In this document: one piece after another, positions 60,610 through 64,000 of the stretch
Numbering within the stretch: position 1 is the stretch's first letter
Layout of the letters: each line of letters opens with the position of its first letter
DNA from: Caulobacter segnis ATCC 21756
Lineage (GTDB): Bacteria > Pseudomonadota > Alphaproteobacteria > Caulobacterales > Caulobacteraceae
Reading direction: 5' to 3'
NCBI RefSeq assembly: GCF_000092285.1
Contig: NC_014100.1
Span: 4,278,001-4,342,000, forward strand
Length of the DNA stretch: 64,000 nt
Notes under the pieces: model-generated
What the model was told of the DNA's origin: nothing
The model's input: only the letters and a program-made list of their open reading frames with translations
Databases searched by the model: none
Translations under genes and position numbers: made by a program

Positions 60610-61674
60610 CTATTCGGCGGCGTGGCGTCCGTGCTCAGCCACGACAGGCTTGACGGCCACCCGCCGGAACAGCGCCGTCAGGGCCTCGAACAGTCCCTTC
60701 TGTGACGCGCGATGATAGAGCGAGTCCGGCGTCAGCGCCTGGGCCAGCCGCGCATGGGCCTTGCCGAGATTGTGGTACGGCAGCTTGGGAAGCAGGTGGT
60801 GCAGGGCGTGGTAGCGTAGCCCCACGGGGGCCCACAACTCCGAGGCCAGATTCGGCGGCGGCACGTTGACCGAGTCGAGGAATTGCTCGTCCAGGCTCAT
60901 CTTGCCGCCGTCGTTGTCCCAGTGGTGGGCGACCAGGGTGCGGGCCTGGTTGACGAAAGTGGCGAGCGAGAAGATCGCCAGGCCGGTCAGCACGAAGCGC
61001 AGCGGAAGCCAGCCGGCGACGGTCGCGGCGATCACGGCCCACGACCACAGCCAGCAGGCGATATCCTGGAAGAGCCAGGCGGGGCGGACGCGCGCCATGT
61101 CCTCGCGAACGAAGTCGGGATTGATGACCAGGGCCGACAGACGCTGCTTCACGAAGCGTCGCAGCGGCGGGACCAGGAACGACAGCGGAGTCAGGACCGC
61201 CGAGCGGATCAGCACGCCGATCGGCGCCAGCAGCGCCACGAATAGAAAGCCCGCCAGCGACAGCGGCGTGTAGCGCGACAGCGGCAGGTACTCCGGATCC
61301 AGCGCCGTACCGAACCGATCCTTGACGTGGTGGACGTTATGCACGCCCTCGTACATCAGCGACGGCGTCATCAGCGGCACGCCCACCAGCACGTTCCAGC
61401 CCACGCGGAAGCCAGGCGCTTCGTCGTCACGGATGTGGGTCAGTTCGTGGATGAAGCTCAGCCCGCGATAGAGCGCCAGGACGCTGATCAGGCCAGCGAC
61501 CAGACCAATCGCCAGACTCGACGTCGTCGCGGCCAGCAGGAAGCCGCCCCACATCAACGCCGCCGACACAAGCAGGTCTATCCAGTAGACCGCCGCGTTC
61601 GGCGTCATCAGATCATCGGTCAGGGCGTAGGCCTGACGCGTCAGGCTGACGCTATCGCTCGCTGTCTTGGCCAC
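60610..61674 (-). CDS. Membrane fatty-acid desaturase
   Basis: This is a 354-residue integral-membrane desaturase with the three histidine boxes of the di-iron site: 'SFIHELTHI' (HxxxH), 'GVHNVHHVKD' (HxxHH) and 'RYHALHHLLPKLPYHNL' (HxxHH). Hydrophobic helices occupy about 30-70, 95-115 and 200-250. It introduces a double bond into an acyl chain of lipids; position not determinable. It is transcribed alone and ends 89 bp before the AraC regulator start, which might control it. Confidence 0.9.
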   Translation of the reverse strand: MAKTASDSVSLTRQAYALTDDLMTPNAAVYWIDLLVSAALMWGGFLLAATTSSLAIGLVAGLISVLALYRGLSFIHELTHIRDDEAPGFRVGWNVLVGVPLMTPSLMYEGVHNVHHVKDRFGTALDPEYLPLSRYTPLSLAGFLFVALLAPIGVLIRSAVLTPLSFLVPPLRRFVKQRLSALVINPDFVREDMARVRPAWLFQDIACWLWSWAVIAATVAGWLPLRFVLTGLAIFSLATFVNQARTLVAHHWDNDGGKMSLDEQFLDSVNVPPPNLASELWAPVGLRYHALHHLLPKLPYHNLGKAHARLAQALTPDSLYHRASQKGLFEALTALFRRVAVKPVVAEHGRHAAE

Positions 61675-61767
61675 TTCGCCCTCGCACTGCTCGAAGGTGA
61701 CGAATTGGCGACGACGGAGACGAAAAGCAACCGCTTCGTGCTCGTAAGGGCGCGAAGCGGTCGACGC

Positions 61768-62442
61768 TTATCGGGTCAGAGGCCGCAGAACGATCTCGAC
61801 ACGGCGGTTTTCGGCGCGGCCGGCGGCGGTGGAGTTGTCGGCGATAGGCTGGCGCTCGCCCATGCCGGCGACGAAGACACGGTCCGGCAGCACCCGTCCC
61901 TGGCTGGTCAGATAGCCGGCGACCGCGCTGGCGCGACGTTCGGACAGCACTTGATTGTACTCATCCGCCCCGCTGGAGTCCGCGTGACCAACCACATCGA
62001 TCGTGGTCTGCGGATAGGCGTTCAGGGTGCGCGCCACATCGTCCAGCACGCGGACAAAGCGCGGCTGGATGTCGGAGCGGTCGACATCGAAGGTCACGTC
62101 GCTGGGCATGACCAGCACGATCTGGTCGCCGTTGCGACGGATCATCACCCCCGAGCCCTCAAGGCTGCGGCGGAAGTCCGCCTGCTGGCGATCCATGTAG
62201 TTGCCCACCGCGCCGCCGGCCAAGGCGCCGATCCCCGCGCCGATCAGAGCGTTCTTGCGGCCCTGCTCGCCCTTGTTGGTGTTGGTGAGGTAACCCAGCA
62301 GGGCGCCGGCCCCGGCGCCCGCCAAGACGCCCGTACCGGTGTTGTTGCGGACCGGCATTCCGGTATAGGGGTCGGTCGTCGTGCAGGCGACCAAAGCCCC
62401 CGCGCCCACCAAGACGGCGGCCAAAGCAAACTTGCGCGTCAT
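61768..62442 (-). CDS. OmpA-domain lipoprotein with glycine zipper
   Basis: This is a 224-residue protein. The lipobox is 'GALVAC-TTT'. A glycine-zipper segment ('GVLAGAGAGALLGYLTN' and 'ALIGAGIGALAGGAVGNYMD') is followed by a C-terminal OmpA domain ('VTFDVDRSDIQPRFVRVLDDVARTL', 'VVGHADSSGADEYNQVLSERRASAV', 'ENRRVEIVL') that binds peptidoglycan. It resembles YiaD/YfiB-type envelope lipoproteins. ATG 62442 has GAGGG 6 nt upstream; the longer frame to 62505 is rejected because it would bury the signal. Confidence 0.9.
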   Translation of the reverse strand: MTRKFALAAVLVGAGALVACTTTDPYTGMPVRNNTGTGVLAGAGAGALLGYLTNTNKGEQGRKNALIGAGIGALAGGAVGNYMDRQQADFRRSLEGSGVMIRRNGDQIVLVMPSDVTFDVDRSDIQPRFVRVLDDVARTLNAYPQTTIDVVGHADSSGADEYNQVLSERRASAVAGYLTSQGRVLPDRVFVAGMGERQPIADNSTAAGRAENRRVEIVLRPLTR

Positions 62443-62616
62443 CGCAACCCTCGTTGGTTTGTTGTAGATCAAGGCCCGACGGGCAAACGCCCGACTTATG
62501 GTCAAGTTCCCTCGTCAAGCCGTCGGCGGCACGAACGCTCTTCGCGTCGGTCTCAGCGCGGTGTAGTAAGAAGGAACTTACTCATTCAGAAGCTTGCAGA
62601 CCCAAGGCTCGTCGAC

Positions 62617-63552
62617 GTGTCTAACTCCGCCATCGCTCCGGTTTCCTTCTCGCTCTACGCGAAGGACTTCACGCGCTTCTCCCAGGAGCTTGGCGCGTCT
62701 TTCGAACGCTACGGCTTCGCGGTTCTTTCGGACTATGACCTGGATCAAGCGCGCATCGACGCCGCTGTCGACGCCGCCAAGGCCTTCTTCGCCCTGCCCG
62801 TCGAGACCAAGAAGCAGTACGCGGGCGTGAAGGGCGGCGCGCGCGGCTACATCCCGTTCGGGGTCGAGACCGCCAAGGGCGCCGACCACTACGACCTCAA
62901 GGAATTTTGGCACATGGGCCGCGAGCTGCCGCCCGGCCACCGCTTCCGCGCCCACATGGCCGACAATGTCTGGCCCGCCGAAATCCCGGCGTTCAAGCAT
63001 GACGTCAGCTGGCTGTATAACGCACTGGACGGCATGGGCGGCAAGGTGCTGGAGGCCATCGCCAACTACCTGAAGCTCGACCGCAACTTCTTCCATCCGA
63101 CCGTCCAGGACGGCAACAGCGTGCTGCGCCTGCTGCACTATCCGCCGATCCCCGCCGACGCCACCGGTGTTCGGGCCGGCGCCCACGGCGACATCAACAC
63201 CATCACCCTGCTGCTCGGCGCCGAGGAGGGGGGGCTCGAGGTGCTGGATCGCGACGGTCAATGGCTGCCGATCAACCCGCCCCCCGGCTGCCTGGTGATC
63301 AACATCGGCGACATGCTCGAGCGCCTGACCAATCACGTCCTGCCCTCGACAGTGCACCGGGTGGTCAACCCGCCGCCGGAACGCCGCGGCTTCGCGCGCT
63401 ATTCGACGCCGTTCTTCCTGCACTTCGCGTCGGACTACGAGATCAAGACGCTGCCCAACTGCGTCACGGCGGAAAATCCGGATCGCTATCCGGAATCGAT
63501 CACGGCGGACGAGTTCCTTCAGCAACGCCTGCGCGAGATCAAGCTGGCCTGA
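62617..63552 (+). CDS. 2-oxoglutarate/Fe(II)-dependent oxygenase (isopenicillin-N-synthase-like)
   Basis: This is a 311-residue DIOX_N plus 2OG-FeII_Oxy protein: 'GASFERYGFAVLSDYDL', 'KGARGYIPFG'-like 'GGARGYIPFG', the iron facial triad 'AHGDINTITLLLG' (H-x-D) and 'PSTVHRVVNPP' (distal His), and the 2OG-binding 'RYSTPFFLHF'. Plant-type soluble dioxygenase family; the substrate is unknown. No ATG is near the family start; GTG 62617 is used. Confidence 0.88.
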   Translation: MSNSAIAPVSFSLYAKDFTRFSQELGASFERYGFAVLSDYDLDQARIDAAVDAAKAFFALPVETKKQYAGVKGGARGYIPFGVETAKGADHYDLKEFWHMGRELPPGHRFRAHMADNVWPAEIPAFKHDVSWLYNALDGMGGKVLEAIANYLKLDRNFFHPTVQDGNSVLRLLHYPPIPADATGVRAGAHGDINTITLLLGAEEGGLEVLDRDGQWLPINPPPGCLVINIGDMLERLTNHVLPSTVHRVVNPPPERRGFARYSTPFFLHFASDYEIKTLPNCVTAENPDRYPESITADEFLQQRLREIKLA

Positions 63553-63577
63553 CGCCGCGAGCTGAACCAGAACCCTG

Positions 63578-63611
63578 AAGGGCGGCGGCCATGCGGTCGC
63601 CGCCCTTTCTA
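63578..63611. terminator. Bidirectional terminator
   Basis: AAGGGCGGCG and CGCCGCCCTT form a 10-bp stem with a 10-nt loop followed by TCTATTT. It sits between the convergent oxygenase and TadG-like genes. Confidence 0.85.
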
Positions 63612-64000
63612 TTTGGCGATCCGCAGCGACGAGATTTCCTGGGCGATCGACTTGAAGGCGGTCTTCAGCTCGGACCCGGTCGCCGGGAAATAGACGTGTT
63701 GAGCGTCGGTGGCGCAGTATTTCAGCATGTTGACGGCGTTGGCGTCCCCGCCGACGTCGAAGCCGACCGTGAAGATCGTCAGCTTCAGCGACGGATCCTT
63801 CATGGCGTCGCACAGCTTGCGGGTCTGGGTGAAGGCGTCCCCGTTGGTGGCCACGCAGTTGATGTGGTCATCGACCGCCCCGCTGCCGGACCCCGCGTCC
63901 TTGGCGATCACGCCCTTGCAGTAAGGCGTGTTGAAAGCCCCGTCGGTCATCAGCACCACCACCTTGACCAGGTCCTTGCTGTTGTAGGGCGCGGGACGCT
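63609..64000 (-). CDS. VWA-domain pilus-assembly (TadG-like) protein, C-terminal part
   Basis: This gene runs off the right edge; only the last about 130 residues are seen. The frame reads 'VVVLMTDGAFNTPYC' (von Willebrand A strand with the metal-site Asp-Gly), 'KLTIFTVGFDVGGD' and the C-terminal 'YFPATGSELKTAFKSIAQEISSLRI', the usual ending of TadG-like proteins of the Flp/tight-adherence pilus loci in alphaproteobacteria. The N-terminal TadE-like membrane segment would lie outside the window. Confidence 0.82.
   Translation of the reverse strand, partial: RPAPYNSKDLVKVVVLMTDGAFNTPYCKGVIAKDAGSGSGAVDDHINCVATNGDAFTQTRKLCDAMKDPSLKLTIFTVGFDVGGDANAVNMLKYCATDAQHVYFPATGSELKTAFKSIAQEISSLRIAK

Overview
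This is one contiguous stretch of very GC-rich chromosome with strong G/C at third codon positions. It most likely comes from a Caulobacter-like alphaproteobacterium. Pointers are four TonB-dependent receptors, a SapC-family protein, a TadG-like pilus protein at the right edge, a serine-palmitoyltransferase-type enzyme and an alphaproteobacterial SOS box (GTTC-N7-GTTC). Genus is an inference from gene style, not from a marker gene. No rRNA, tRNA, CRISPR array, IS element or prophage was recognised.

Left third (1-27.7 kb): 3' end of an AraC regulator, a CPBP membrane protease, asd behind a probable threonine-type attenuator, nrdA behind two NrdR-like boxes, an LpxR-like outer-membrane protein, a divergent tetR/serine-palmitoyltransferase-like pair, a hemolysin-III/patatin operon, a TauE/SafE permease, an OmpA protein with a 32-proline linker, a MerR-controlled methyltransferase, two divergent CPA2 cation/proton antiporters with an XRE regulator and a palindromic operator, a MaoC dehydratase, an M13 peptidase, a drug-efflux operon in which the MFS pump and HlyD adaptor are one polypeptide, and a Fur-box TonB receptor.

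Middle (27.7-36.5 kb): a 51-residue protein, a repeat-rich intergenic region, and the minus-strand operon hisS-hisZ-hisG. That operon sits behind a 26-codon leader peptide with seven His codons, and hisG carries a frameshift. Next comes an accessory island: a lower-GC two-gene module (DUF6932-type nucleotidyltransferase plus an unknown partner), a large nested palindrome, a 200-bp tandem duplication of a palindromic element, an SOS-box GIY-YIG nuclease, a DoxX-like membrane protein and a REP-type inverted repeat.

Right third (36.5-64 kb): mostly housekeeping and envelope genes. They are a TonB receptor, pgi, a redoxin, a DUF1353 lipoprotein, a DsbD-type reductase, SapC, a zinc-type TonB receptor with a Zur-like box, a class A acid phosphatase, the aguA-aguB-GNAT polyamine operon, another TonB receptor, an ArnT-like glycosyltransferase, scoAB CoA transferase, a KefG/KefC pair, an AraC regulator, a fatty-acid desaturase, an OmpA-like lipoprotein, a 2OG-Fe(II) oxygenase and a partial VWA/TadG-like gene.

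The most interesting material is regulatory: two amino-acid leader peptides (asd, hisS) that both look leaderless, and several palindromic operators that match the function of the gene beside them. The best candidate for an undescribed system is the two-gene DUF6932 island at 32.4-33.9 kb beside the cloverleaf-like palindrome.
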